Of a DNA stretch of 64,000 bases, positions 54,297 to 63,623 are shown piece after piece; positions within the stretch are counted from its first letter, which is position 1; the number at the start of each line of letters is the position of its first letter. Position numbers and translations under genes: made by a program. The stretch is from Dyadobacter sp. CECT 9275 (lineage in GTDB: Bacteria > Bacteroidota > Bacteroidia > Cytophagales > Spirosomataceae): contig NZ_CAJRAF010000002.1 of assembly GCF_907164905.1 (NCBI RefSeq), positions 1,116,001-1,180,000 on the forward strand, given 5' to 3'. The notes under the pieces were generated by a model. It had not been told where the DNA came from and did not search any database. It saw nothing but the letters and a program-made list of their open reading frames with translations.

Positions 54297-54575
54297 ATGA
54301 TGAACGCGAAAGAACTGGCAAGTGTGTATGATACCATCATGAGTATCCCTGGTATGAATGATCCGATCAAGATCGACCTGAAAATCAGCAGGCGAAACGT
54401 CTTGCTGTTGAGCCAGGCCATCAACAAAGCTTTGTCATCGGAGGCATCCGCCGACTCAGTAAACTTGATTGACATTTGTTCGCCCGAATCGAAGGAGGAG
54501 CTGACCACATTTTCAACCGAGTGCCTGCACAAGTCGGGGTTGAATGAGCTGAACGACCGCCTTTCCAAACTTTGA
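54297..54575 (+). CDS. Small hypothetical protein
   Basis: A 92-residue helical protein with no recognised domain: MNAKELASVYDTIMSIPG, then DLKISRRNVLLLSQAINKAL and acidic stretches. No membrane segment. Its neighbours are also small unknown proteins, so no functional hint. Confidence 0.5.
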   Translation: MMNAKELASVYDTIMSIPGMNDPIKIDLKISRRNVLLLSQAINKALSSEASADSVNLIDICSPESKEELTTFSTECLHKSGLNELNDRLSKL

Positions 54576-54687
54576 CCCTTCCAGGACGAGTGATTTTCAA
54601 ATGGTATTCCAAGTTTAGTAATCCACAGCAAAAATTTAATATGACTGCGACTTGAGTCTATGAATAGAAAAAGATACTTTTGAGATC

Positions 54688-55320
54688 ATGCAAATGATAC
54701 TAAAAATATCTTCAAGCTTTCTTCATCAACAAACTTCTAATATCATGGACTCAGCGCTTCAAACAACCGACAAGGAGATATTTCGGATAATTGGTATCTC
54801 TGATGCCGACTTCGAGAAAATCGACAACTCTGATTGGATTTGGTCGGTTTATCCGTTTGAAGCTGGGGATGAGAGGCCTATTGCAGCGTTCTCTGAATTT
54901 GCAAGTGCTTTCAAACTGGCGTGCCGGTTAAACGATTTCGTTGAAGGTGGTATGGGGGTTAAGCCAATTCTCAGAACTGAAACCGATATCGAGCTTGACC
55001 GATATCATCAACTTATTGAGGTAGGCATGACACCTTTCCTGATATGTTTGAAAAGCCAGGGAGGCGAATTGGAAGTGATTGACGGGGTCAGTAATAATCT
55101 GGATGAAATCAGCCTGGAAAACGATATTTCGGAGCTCGTGACAAATTTGAAAATTAGAAGGAGGATTGGTTGGGAGTTTGATCTCGTTGGAACGTTTTGG
55201 GCTCCGAGCCGTCGACTAGCGATCAAAAAGGCTAGGACATTCAGTGCAATGATTTCCGAATTACAGGACCGAGTGCCGGGAGTGTTTGAGAAGGCAATTC
55301 TGTCTTACAGTCATTCGTAA
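54688..55320 (+). CDS. Hypothetical protein, 210 residues
   Basis: A 210-residue protein with no recognised family; a later start at Met20 (MDSALQTTDKEIFRIIG) is possible. It looks alpha/beta and soluble: NSDWIWSVYPFEAGDERPI, FDLVGTFWAPSRRLAIKKA. The Arg/Lys-rich tail could contact nucleic acid. Placed convergent to the GNAT gene, 13 bases apart. Confidence 0.6.
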   Translation: MQMILKISSSFLHQQTSNIMDSALQTTDKEIFRIIGISDADFEKIDNSDWIWSVYPFEAGDERPIAAFSEFASAFKLACRLNDFVEGGMGVKPILRTETDIELDRYHQLIEVGMTPFLICLKSQGGELEVIDGVSNNLDEISLENDISELVTNLKIRRRIGWEFDLVGTFWAPSRRLAIKKARTFSAMISELQDRVPGVFEKAILSYSHS

Positions 55321-55333
55321 GTTTAAATTATGG

Positions 55334-55837
55334 TCAATTCCGCTTCTTCTCCCAATCATTGCGGTCGAGTTGGTAGACCGCGCAAAAGTCCTCATCGAAA
55401 GTGCGGTTTTCAACAAAAGAAAAGCCCAGCTTTTCATAAAACTTTCTGGCTCTCACATTGGAAGCAAGAGGATCGATAATAATTGCCGCCACTTCGGGCG
55501 ATGCGAAACAACGGGCAATGGCCTGGTGCATCATTTCAGTACCATGACCTTTACCGAGGTCACTAGCCTCACCAATCCAAATGTCTATCGCGCGAAGGCC
55601 AGGGGCTACATCGCCCCAATAGTGGCTATCTTCTAATAAAGGATCAATGATTTGCACAAAACCGATCGGGCGACTGTCGAGTTCGGCGATCAGTTGCTCA
55701 CGCCATTCTGGTGACCTTAACAATTCGGTTTCCCATCCCCAATCATCGTTTGGATCTGAGGCAACCGTGTGAGGCTGCTCATCCCAATGCAGCAACAAGT
55801 TCAGATCATCAATGGTAGCTACTCGGAATTCGATCAT
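55334..55837 (-). CDS. GNAT acetyltransferase, AAC(6')-like
   Basis: A 167-residue acetyltransferase. LRAIDIWIGEASDLGKGHGTEMM (read in two parts, about 80-102) is close to the acetyl-CoA loop of aminoglycoside 6'-N-acetyltransferases of the AAC(6')-I type. Overall length also fits. Drug modification is possible but the substrate cannot be concluded from sequence. It lies 16 bases downstream of the helicase gene and may be on its transcript. Confidence 0.8.
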   Translation of the reverse strand: MIEFRVATIDDLNLLLHWDEQPHTVASDPNDDWGWETELLRSPEWREQLIAELDSRPIGFVQIIDPLLEDSHYWGDVAPGLRAIDIWIGEASDLGKGHGTEMMHQAIARCFASPEVAAIIIDPLASNVRARKFYEKLGFSFVENRTFDEDFCAVYQLDRNDWEKKRN

Positions 55838-55853
55838 GACTATTAAAGCAAAA

Positions 55854-57977
55854 CTACGTAATCGTTACAAGATTTATTCGGCTTAGAAAATTTTGGGCAT
55901 TTTCGAAGTCGTAGTATTTTGTAGTTAAAAGCTCTACTTGATATTCAACAGGCAAATGCTCGCCCCATTTGGAAAAAGATAATAAGGATGGATTTGCTTT
56001 AAAGTCTGCTGCGACATGCGCCATTAAGTCAACATGAAGCTCGATCGATTGTTGAAAAATATCTGACAACTCCTGAGACAACTCTCGAAAGGTGAAACTA
56101 CTATCAGATTCTTCATACGTAAAGTTTAGATTAAGCTTCCGAAAGAAGAAATTTAGCGTACGATTCACAAGGGTGCCTTGGAAAGTGAAGAATTTTATAA
56201 CGTTGTCTTTGTAGAGAACGGGCCTGTCATCTTCAAGACACTCAATAGCAAATCCTGAAAACTCTTTTCGTAGTTGCCGTAAGGCTTCGGATGCAATCTC
56301 ATCCATCCCGGTCAGCTCCTTTTTCGCAACTAAAACTTCCAACATTCTCTCGCGAATTTTGGAATGCACAATGCCACCATTTCCGGAGAATGCTGGTTTC
56401 TTGCCGTCACTTGCTGGCGTGACACTGATTTTGGCGGCCTTGTGATCAATGTCAATAATTTTCCAAATTTTCGCGGCCAGCAATATGTTCTCATTCACTT
56501 CCAGCTGAGGAGAAAACGGCATCTCCCCAATTGGTTTTTCCTGATGAAGTATTTTATAGGCTGGCTCTGTTTTAAAAACCGTATAGAAGTCCTTAGAATT
56601 TACAATGTATTCCCCATCGACACCAATGATGAGTTGCCTATTGATCTTCTCTAATAGATTTGTTTCCAACAACCACGCTACAATGTCTCTAAGCTCATGC
56701 TCTTCGATATCCGTAAAAGCATGATTGCTCTGAATATTTTCCCAAAGTTTGTTGAAATCGCATTCGGAGAACTGCTTGACATAAGCAAGTACCTGATGAA
56801 GAAGAATATCGTATGATTTCTTCGCTGGTCGAAGCGGCTCGATATAGCCCTCGTCAAAAAGATCTAAGCAGGCTAGTGTCTGTAACAGCGACCAAGGATT
56901 TGTCGCATAGAAGAGCAGCTTGCTTTTTTCACCTTCGCGCCGCCCGCTTCTCCCAAGCCTTTGTACTAAAGACGATATGGATTGAACCGAATCAATCTGA
57001 ACGACCATATCCACCGATCCAATGTCAATGCCAAGTTCCAATGTCGAGGTGCAGGCTATTGCAAAAGGGTATCTGACATTTGTTTTGGCAAATGTCTCAA
57101 TGTACTCTCGTAGTTCTTTGTGAATTGAAGAATGATGTGAAAAATAATAAGGATGCCCTTTCACCTTCTCTGAACGTCTTTTAAGCTTGACAGCTACCTC
57201 TTCACAACGACTTCTGCTATTGGGAAAAATCAGGACTTTATGGTCTTTCGTTTCGAAATAAAGGTTATTCAGCAGATCAGCTGGCAGGTCTGCACCATCC
57301 GACAAATGATATCTTAGCCTAACATCTATCTCCTTTGCCGACTTGTCTAGCAAGACCTTGGTGTTGGCTTCATCCCCCGTCATAGCCTTGGCCTGCGCAT
57401 AATCTCCGATCGTGGCCGATAACCCGACAACAAGTGCCTTTTCAGAATTCAGAGGTTTTAGACGTGCAAGAATGGATTTCAGTTGGATACCCCGATCAGC
57501 GCCCAAAAAAGAGTGAATTTCATCAATAACAATGTAACTGACTGAGCCGAACAACTTGCGTGCGTTTTGAGGCGAATTTACAAGCATAGCTTCCAAGGAC
57601 TCCGGCGTAATCAGAAGCACGCCACTTGGATTCTTTATGAGCTGCTCTTTCAGGCTGCGGCTTGCCTCACCATGCCACTTTGTTACCTTGACATCCAGAT
57701 ATGAACATAGATCTTCGATCCGCTGAAACTGATCATTAATCAGCGCGATGAGCGGTGAAATGTAAATGACCTTCACACCGGGTTGTCGGAAATCTACTTT
57801 GGACAAGATGGGAAGGAAAGCCGCTTCCGTTTTTCCGGAGGCGGTACGAGAAGCCAAAATAACGTGCTCGTCGGACGAAAGTATTTTTTTTATCGCTGCT
57901 GCCTGAATTGGGCGCAGATACTCCCATCGCTTGTCGCGAATGTATTTTCTTATCGGTTCAGACAGTAACTCAAACAC
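55854..57977 (-). CDS. Lhr-like DEAD/DEAH-box helicase
   Basis: A 707-residue superfamily 2 helicase. Walker A SRTASGKTEA (43-52), motif II IDEIHSF (about 150), motif III GLSATIGD (about 187), motif VI QRLGRSGRREG (about 340). A long C-terminal region (about 400-707) is unlike classic DEAD-box RNA helicases and resembles the Lhr/BrxHI-like group. It is the last of three tightly spaced genes (two-base gap), so the ATPase and TerB-type protein are probable partners. Could act on foreign or damaged DNA. Confidence 0.85.
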   Translation of the reverse strand: MFELLSEPIRKYIRDKRWEYLRPIQAAAIKKILSSDEHVILASRTASGKTEAAFLPILSKVDFRQPGVKVIYISPLIALINDQFQRIEDLCSYLDVKVTKWHGEASRSLKEQLIKNPSGVLLITPESLEAMLVNSPQNARKLFGSVSYIVIDEIHSFLGADRGIQLKSILARLKPLNSEKALVVGLSATIGDYAQAKAMTGDEANTKVLLDKSAKEIDVRLRYHLSDGADLPADLLNNLYFETKDHKVLIFPNSRSRCEEVAVKLKRRSEKVKGHPYYFSHHSSIHKELREYIETFAKTNVRYPFAIACTSTLELGIDIGSVDMVVQIDSVQSISSLVQRLGRSGRREGEKSKLLFYATNPWSLLQTLACLDLFDEGYIEPLRPAKKSYDILLHQVLAYVKQFSECDFNKLWENIQSNHAFTDIEEHELRDIVAWLLETNLLEKINRQLIIGVDGEYIVNSKDFYTVFKTEPAYKILHQEKPIGEMPFSPQLEVNENILLAAKIWKIIDIDHKAAKISVTPASDGKKPAFSGNGGIVHSKIRERMLEVLVAKKELTGMDEIASEALRQLRKEFSGFAIECLEDDRPVLYKDNVIKFFTFQGTLVNRTLNFFFRKLNLNFTYEESDSSFTFRELSQELSDIFQQSIELHVDLMAHVAADFKANPSLLSFSKWGEHLPVEYQVELLTTKYYDFENAQNFLSRINLVTIT

Positions 57978-57979
57978 AC

Positions 57980-59293
57980 TTAAAGTTCTTCAATGTCGGC
58001 AAAGATTGATTCGTCCGGTCTCTCGTCGTGAATTTCGATCTCGCCGAACAACTTGCTTTTGTCCACCCCAGGATTCTGTCTAATAATGCTCAGAATATTC
58101 AGAAAATCACGAATAACTTCGCGAGGAGTTAGGAATTCTGCCGCGCCAGGTTTGTTGTACAGCTCTTCCATAAACTGGTGTATGTCGCCATCTGAAATGT
58201 CAAGCTCGACAGAGTAGTGAAAATCGAAGACCGCTTTTAGTTTTTTGAGCAAAACGAAAATTTCATTGTTATCCAGCGGAAGTAGTCTTATGACAGGTTG
58301 GGCAAAATCGCGGATTTCCAGAGTTTCAAACTTATTGGTCTCTAATCTAGACTTTAAGGCCTGATAACTAAAAAGGCCACGTCTTGGATTTTCAAGAACC
58401 TCCTTAGTTCCCGCAAAGTTGATAAACAGATTGCTGACCTTTCCTTGAAAGCAATCATTGTAGATCGTAAGAATCTTCTCATAATTCTTCTCACGCATGA
58501 CTGAGGTAGAGATCTTGTATAAATTGATCGCTTCATCCAAGTTAATCATGAACCCAGCATAGCCTATGCTCACAAACAACTTGCAGAAGTTTTTGAGCAT
58601 GTCATAGAAATTGAGGTCGTTGATTATATCCCGCACGCCCAAATCCTGCCTGGCTTCTGTCCTGGTTCTGTATTCGCCTTTGAGCCACTTCAACGCGTTC
58701 CGCCGTAAAGCGTCATCCTCTTTGATAAATCCGTCGTAATATTTGGTAATTACCCAGCTGAAATCAAATCCGCCGACCTCAGTAATCTCGTTGACGGTAC
58801 GAACGATGTTTTGCTGAATGAGTTGGCTATGCTTTTCATCACGAATCTCGCCGAGGCTGATATTGTGGCTCGTAGCAGTCTGCATCATAATTTGCTCGAT
58901 CCATTTGTCCAGCAAGGTAGATAATGCACCTCCCTCGGGTTTTGTCTGGATCGCGATATTATCCATGATTGCTGCGTACAACGCAACTGCCTTCCCGTCG
59001 TTGGAATAGAGACGGTTGTCAGGTGTAAAGTCCGCGTTGGCAACCACAAACTTCTGTTTGAGCGCAACTGTATTCAGAAGGTGGAGCATGAAGGACTTGC
59101 CGGATCCAAAATCTCCGATCCAGAATTTCACAATGCTATGACCATTTTTCACATCATCGAGTGCTTTTAAAAAAGCTTCAACTTCGTCCGATCGTCCGAC
59201 GGTGATATGTTGTACACCAATCTTCGGCACAACGCCTCCAAGTAATGAATTAATGATAGCGGTAGCTTCTTTGGGTTTTACGTTGGTAATCAT
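57980..59293 (-). CDS. BrxD-like P-loop ATPase (DUF2791)
   Basis: A 437-residue ATPase. Walker A GDFGSGKS at 60-67, probable Walker B GFMINLDEA near 250. The N-terminal ATAIINSLLGGVVPKIG and IGDFGSGKSFMLHL pattern matches the BrxD/DUF2791 ATPases of BREX type 2 and related systems. It overlaps the TerB-type gene by four bases and precedes the helicase by two, so the three form one operon. No PglX methyltransferase or PglZ phosphatase is nearby, so this is not a complete BREX system. Confidence 0.82.
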   Translation of the reverse strand: MITNVKPKEATAIINSLLGGVVPKIGVQHITVGRSDEVEAFLKALDDVKNGHSIVKFWIGDFGSGKSFMLHLLNTVALKQKFVVANADFTPDNRLYSNDGKAVALYAAIMDNIAIQTKPEGGALSTLLDKWIEQIMMQTATSHNISLGEIRDEKHSQLIQQNIVRTVNEITEVGGFDFSWVITKYYDGFIKEDDALRRNALKWLKGEYRTRTEARQDLGVRDIINDLNFYDMLKNFCKLFVSIGYAGFMINLDEAINLYKISTSVMREKNYEKILTIYNDCFQGKVSNLFINFAGTKEVLENPRRGLFSYQALKSRLETNKFETLEIRDFAQPVIRLLPLDNNEIFVLLKKLKAVFDFHYSVELDISDGDIHQFMEELYNKPGAAEFLTPREVIRDFLNILSIIRQNPGVDKSKLFGEIEIHDERPDESIFADIEEL

Positions 59294-60963
59294 GCAGCAA
59301 AAATCTTTTTATAATAATTTACATTAACTTCGAATCCCTCTTCATTCTCCTCAATCAATACGTCATCAAGCAACTCCATGCACTGGTCGTTGATGCCGTC
59401 GATCAATTGATTTTTAAAAAGCCCATTCTGTTTTGCGAAAGATTCTATTTTATCAAATTCCACGGAGAATTCCTCGCTTTCAAAGAGTTGAAGACACTGG
59501 CGTTGTACAGCAGACAGGTTTACGGCGCTTTCTTCAACGTTTGATTCGGCAGGTGGGGAAGCTGAATCGACTACTATGATCAGTTCATCATCTGTCGGCG
59601 ATTCAAGATTATCGCTTACCAGCTCATTTTCGTCCCGCAAATACTGGCTTAAAATACTAACTGTTCCCGCGTGCTGTTTTTCAACTAATTGAACCGCCGA
59701 GATATCAATAGCTATCGACCTTCTTTTGGGTGCATAAATACTGGATACACCCGTTAAGGCCTTTTGCAAGTCCTTTGTGTTAACTAATTCGTCAACAATG
59801 GATTGGAATTGTTCGAATTCCTGCTGTTTTGAGAAAAGCCTTTTTTGAATTGTTTTATTCAGCTGCTTGCTGTCAACTTGTTTAGAGTTGAGGTCGTGCC
59901 AGATATAATGTAGATAGAATCTTAGGCTCTCTGCCTTGTTCCGAGTTGCTAGAAATTTAGACGCTTCGTAGAAAACGTGCTCAACATGAGGATTTTTTGA
60001 ATTTAATTCTCCCAAGCGATAGAGCTGTGAGATCGTCTCATTTTCGTCTGCCAGCTGATTTTTTGTAATTGCTTCGAAATATATCTTCCATCTACCAGTC
60101 CCTGTTTCGTTCAGAGCAATTTCCGTCAAATCATCCGGCTCGCCTACGTGCGGCGAACACTTTTTGACAGCATCGTCAATGACTACGGCCAATCGTTCAT
60201 CAAATAACGCTTTGATCTCAGGAGAGTAAGGGTAAAATTCCGCCTGTATTTTGCGTTTGTGGTTCCATTGATCCCGGACAACTGATTCACATCTCTTGTA
60301 AATGACTTGGTAGGCTTCCTTCTCAACAGACTCCTTATGGTTTCGGACATCATAGTCGGTCCAATAAGTCGTTTGGGATTTTTGAAACTCCAGCGACTTC
60401 TGTGCTATCGCTTCAATCTCGCGACTCAACGTGGAGGCTTCCTTCTTTAGAAAGCTGTTGATTTTCTTTATCGACGCGATATACAACTTTACAATTTCCG
60501 TTTCACAACCTTCAATGGAATTGAATACGTTGGCGTCATTCCAAAATTTGTTTAACCAGCCGACCTCTTGTTTCGTGAGAGCAAGTTTTTCCTTGTATTT
60601 TTTGCCAAGTTTATATTCATCGGCATCGTAAGCTGGCGTGTATACTGATCTGCTCTCGAAATCAGCATAGTAATTCTCATAAGAGATTCGAACGGGATCT
60701 GGCGAAACCTCAATAATGGTCTCATCTTGAAAGACTGTGGGTTTGTTCACTGTTTTCTCCAGGTCAGACCATGATGCCATTTTCGCGCGCTGAGCACGGA
60801 CATCTTGTGTCGTCATATATCGTGGGGACTCTGCCTCTGTTTGCCTGCCGGTGCGATGGCTAGAATTAATGTTTGAAGTCGGCGGATTGGAAGGTGCCTG
60901 CTTATCTGTCTTTACTATGAGATAGAAAATGACAATGCCCAGAATAATAATAAAAAATGTCAT
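59290..60963 (-). CDS. Membrane-anchored TerB-C-type protein
   Basis: The frame opens at 61101, but the Met at 60963 (MTFFIIILGIVIFYLIV) gives an N-terminal membrane anchor and about 557 residues, so I use it. A long charged region with helices follows. The C-terminal 80 residues (LSAVQRQCLQLFESEEFSVE, then FKNQLIDGINDQCMELLDDV) match the TerB-C domain of tellurite-resistance-associated proteins; a TerB-N part in the middle is uncertain. It is the first gene of the operon with BrxD-like ATPase (four-base overlap) and helicase, so it may anchor the complex at the membrane. Confidence 0.7.
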   Translation of the reverse strand: MTFFIIILGIVIFYLIVKTDKQAPSNPPTSNINSSHRTGRQTEAESPRYMTTQDVRAQRAKMASWSDLEKTVNKPTVFQDETIIEVSPDPVRISYENYYADFESRSVYTPAYDADEYKLGKKYKEKLALTKQEVGWLNKFWNDANVFNSIEGCETEIVKLYIASIKKINSFLKKEASTLSREIEAIAQKSLEFQKSQTTYWTDYDVRNHKESVEKEAYQVIYKRCESVVRDQWNHKRKIQAEFYPYSPEIKALFDERLAVVIDDAVKKCSPHVGEPDDLTEIALNETGTGRWKIYFEAITKNQLADENETISQLYRLGELNSKNPHVEHVFYEASKFLATRNKAESLRFYLHYIWHDLNSKQVDSKQLNKTIQKRLFSKQQEFEQFQSIVDELVNTKDLQKALTGVSSIYAPKRRSIAIDISAVQLVEKQHAGTVSILSQYLRDENELVSDNLESPTDDELIIVVDSASPPAESNVEESAVNLSAVQRQCLQLFESEEFSVEFDKIESFAKQNGLFKNQLIDGINDQCMELLDDVLIEENEEGFEVNVNYYKKIFAA

Positions 60964-61219
60964 GGTTTGAGGGTTTGCAAACCTAATATAGAAATAGTTG
61001 TGATAAATCGCCAGTCTCGTCTTCCAGTGCATTGCTCGTGACTCCAAGCCACGAACTTCCTGTAACATCAAAATCGGAGCAAAACTGGCCATTCCTTTCA
61101 AGCCGGCGAAGCTAAGTCTTCATAGAGCCATCAAATACCGTTTAATAAGTTGTCCAATTTTGTAGAAGTAGGTAACATAATAAAGTCACTTGTTGGCAAA
61201 AACCTAACTCAAACTCAAA

Positions 61220-62137
61220 ATGCTCAACACCTCCCACTTCGACATTTACGATAGCGGTTCGTTCCGCCAATTCTGCGGGCCGGCTCAGGTTCACAAAGAT
61301 TTGAATACGCTTTACGGGCTGATTGTCGGCATTCAGGCTGATGGTCACATTAATGACAGCGAGATTGAAATGCTCCGCGGGTGGATCGGCTCTGTTTCCA
61401 GCTTGCAGGCCAAAGCTCCTTACAACAAGTTTGTCGCCAAGATCAATGCCATTATCAGCGATGGTGTCGTTACGGCAGAAGAGGCGGAGGACTTGATCTG
61501 GCTTTGCAAGAATTTCCTGGATTACAACCGGAATCCCTATTATGATGTGATAACCTCTTCGACGCAGCAGCTAGGCGGCTTTCTGGCCGGGATTTCGGCG
61601 GACAAAACGATCAACATCGAAGAGCTCACTGCCCTCGGCAACTGGTCATCCGAAAATGCGCCGATGTTCAAAACCTGGCCCTTTGACACGCTGCTGCCCG
61701 CCATTGAGCGAATTCAGGCCGAAAGGCAACTCTCGGCCGAGGATCACAGCGAGCTGCTCACATTCTGCCAATCCATTACATCCATCAAACCAGCCGAGCA
61801 AAAAAAGGTGAACATCCCCATCAAGTTGCCGGAGCAACAGGTTTCGATCCTGATACAGGAATGCACCTTTTGTTTTACCGGAGAGTCTTCGAGGTATTCG
61901 CGGAAGGAACTGGCGCAGATTGTTGAAATGTACGGAGGCATTGCCGCCGACTCGGTGACTGCAAAACTGCACTACCTGGTGATATGCGACGTGCGAAATC
62001 CTGCCTGGGCATTTGAAATGTATGGGAGGAAGGTAGAAAAGGCCATGAATATGAAGAAGAAAGGCGCCGGGCCGGAAGTGGTTTTTGAGGAGGATTTGTT
62101 TGCGGCTCTGAGTGATTTAGGGCTCTTACGTACCTAA
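61220..62137 (+). CDS. TerB-like/BRCT two-domain protein
   Basis: A 305-residue protein. The first about 190 residues hold two similar helical modules (GLIVGIQADGHINDSEIEML and GFLAGISADKTINIEELTAL) that resemble TerB-like repeats. From about 213 a BRCT fold follows (CTFCFTGESSRYSRKELAQI, IAADSVTAKLHYLVI), like the C-terminus of NAD-dependent DNA ligase. BRCT domains bind phosphorylated proteins or DNA ends. It is divergent from the three-gene operon, 119-256 bases apart. It overlaps the end of the DUF4238 gene by four bases, convergently. Confidence 0.75.
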   Translation: MLNTSHFDIYDSGSFRQFCGPAQVHKDLNTLYGLIVGIQADGHINDSEIEMLRGWIGSVSSLQAKAPYNKFVAKINAIISDGVVTAEEAEDLIWLCKNFLDYNRNPYYDVITSSTQQLGGFLAGISADKTINIEELTALGNWSSENAPMFKTWPFDTLLPAIERIQAERQLSAEDHSELLTFCQSITSIKPAEQKKVNIPIKLPEQQVSILIQECTFCFTGESSRYSRKELAQIVEMYGGIAADSVTAKLHYLVICDVRNPAWAFEMYGRKVEKAMNMKKKGAGPEVVFEEDLFAALSDLGLLRT

Positions 62138-63105
62138 ACACCATGCCTTTTTTCTTCAATAGACTTCCATTCATCGAACACTCTCTTAACTTTTTGCAGA
62201 TGGTCAGAATTGCTTGCATAAATATCATCTACGCAATTCCACGCTACTAAAGAATTAAACAGTGTGACCGTTTCTGTCGGTGCCTTTTCATAAAGAACCT
62301 TCTGAATATCAGTGTTTTGAATGGGATATCCATAATGCTTCATGTGAAGGTACTTACGAGAATTAATTGGAAAAATAAACTCAAATGGACCCGCCATTGG
62401 CGCATAACCTTTCTCAGTCTGCAAAAATCCAGGATTGTCCGAAAGGATAAACTGATGATCATTCTCGCAAGTCAAAACAGTCCAAACACTGTTAACATGT
62501 TTTTCTATCATTATTTCCCGATGCCGAGTTTCCGGTTGGAGGGAATTATTAATCAGAAAGGTATTGTGAAGATCCTTGGGAGTTCGCTGCGCAAACATTA
62601 ACGTAGCTAAGTCATCCATGGCATCTGAATTTTTCAAAAGGCCTTTGTATAGTTCATAGTTTTCACCCTCGAGGGCCAAATCAGTGAAGTTTTTCTTAAA
62701 AGAATCCTGCAATTTTTTGTTTCCCGCCTCGTCAAAAACCGCATTTCGTACATATTTCGTTCTGGTTCTCAAATGAATGATAATATCACTTAGCCTAATC
62801 TTCTCATCCATGGAAATTGTAGGAGTCTCATTTTCAAGAATCTTCCACAGCTCCAAAAAATCACCCTCGTAGGACTGGTTCAAGGTATTTTCGACGTACA
62901 AGGGATCCACAACATCCGATGACAAATCAAAATAAAATTGGTCGACTTTATAGTAATTCTTCTCATACCCAACGGCCGCCGGAAAGAATGGCTTTCTAGC
63001 ATGAGCAAATGGTTGTCGAACCTTAAGTCGGAAGAGTTGACCATTCACATTGGTGAACTTTTTTAAAAAAACTTGTGGGATTATGTGATGATCTTTTGAG
63101 GCCAT
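62134..63105 (-). CDS. DUF4238 protein
   Basis: A 323-residue protein beginning MASKDHHIIPQVFLKKFTN, the conserved HHxxPQ-x-LLxxF pattern of DUF4238, with FVLSDNPGF-like FILSDNPGFLQ near 222. Function is unknown; the family is scattered and may be linked to mobile and defence genes, so its place next to the TerB operon is of interest. No signal peptide or membrane segment is visible. Confidence 0.8.
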   Translation of the reverse strand: MASKDHHIIPQVFLKKFTNVNGQLFRLKVRQPFAHARKPFFPAAVGYEKNYYKVDQFYFDLSSDVVDPLYVENTLNQSYEGDFLELWKILENETPTISMDEKIRLSDIIIHLRTRTKYVRNAVFDEAGNKKLQDSFKKNFTDLALEGENYELYKGLLKNSDAMDDLATLMFAQRTPKDLHNTFLINNSLQPETRHREIMIEKHVNSVWTVLTCENDHQFILSDNPGFLQTEKGYAPMAGPFEFIFPINSRKYLHMKHYGYPIQNTDIQKVLYEKAPTETVTLFNSLVAWNCVDDIYASNSDHLQKVKRVFDEWKSIEEKRHGV

Positions 63106-63189
63106 AACAGATTGATTTTGTAGGCCTAAAACAAAAAGCTAGAGAGAAAAATTCGGCATAAATTAGCTGCGACAAACTCGTCCGGATAA

Positions 63190-63402
63190 TCAGCTTTTCA
63201 TCTTCCCAACATCCTGGAAGAAAAACACCAGCTGTTTGAAAGGGACAAACCGGTCGTGACCTTTCGGGTCATAACCGGATTCCCGGCTGAAAAATGTGAA
63301 GCCGGTGTACATATCCCAAAGATCTTCAATCCAGGTCTCAGCGTCACTTTGGCTAAGCAGCTCTTTGACCTTCCGACCATAGGCTAAGTAAAGCTGGTGC
63401 AA
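63190..63402 (-). CDS. Small hypothetical protein
   Basis: A 70-residue soluble protein (MHQLYLAYGRKVKELLSQ, then WIEDLWDMYTGFTFFSRES). No family recognised; a slightly longer start upstream is excluded by a stop. Short distance to the DUF4238 gene on the same strand but 84 bases away. Confidence 0.5.
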   Translation of the reverse strand: MHQLYLAYGRKVKELLSQSDAETWIEDLWDMYTGFTFFSRESGYDPKGHDRFVPFKQLVFFFQDVGKMKS

Positions 63403-63623
63403 TGCCGAGCCTTAAGACTCCTTTGAGTGTGGCAGTGTGTCTAATTTGTTGATTATAAGTTTGGTTCAAAAGCCTGCGTTTACATTTTCTGCTAAGCACA
63501 GGCTGCCGTGGCTTGTTCCCAACGCAACCGGCCGGTAACATACATTGTGATCTCGGTAACATATCCGAGCACTTCCGGGCAGATTTATATAAATTACCTT
63601 TTTTAACCAAACCCCCTTTCCAC

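Noticed and set aside
55854..61101. Complete BREX system
   Set aside because: BrxD-like ATPase and helicase are present, but no PglX methyltransferase, PglZ phosphatase or BrxC/PglY was found nearby.
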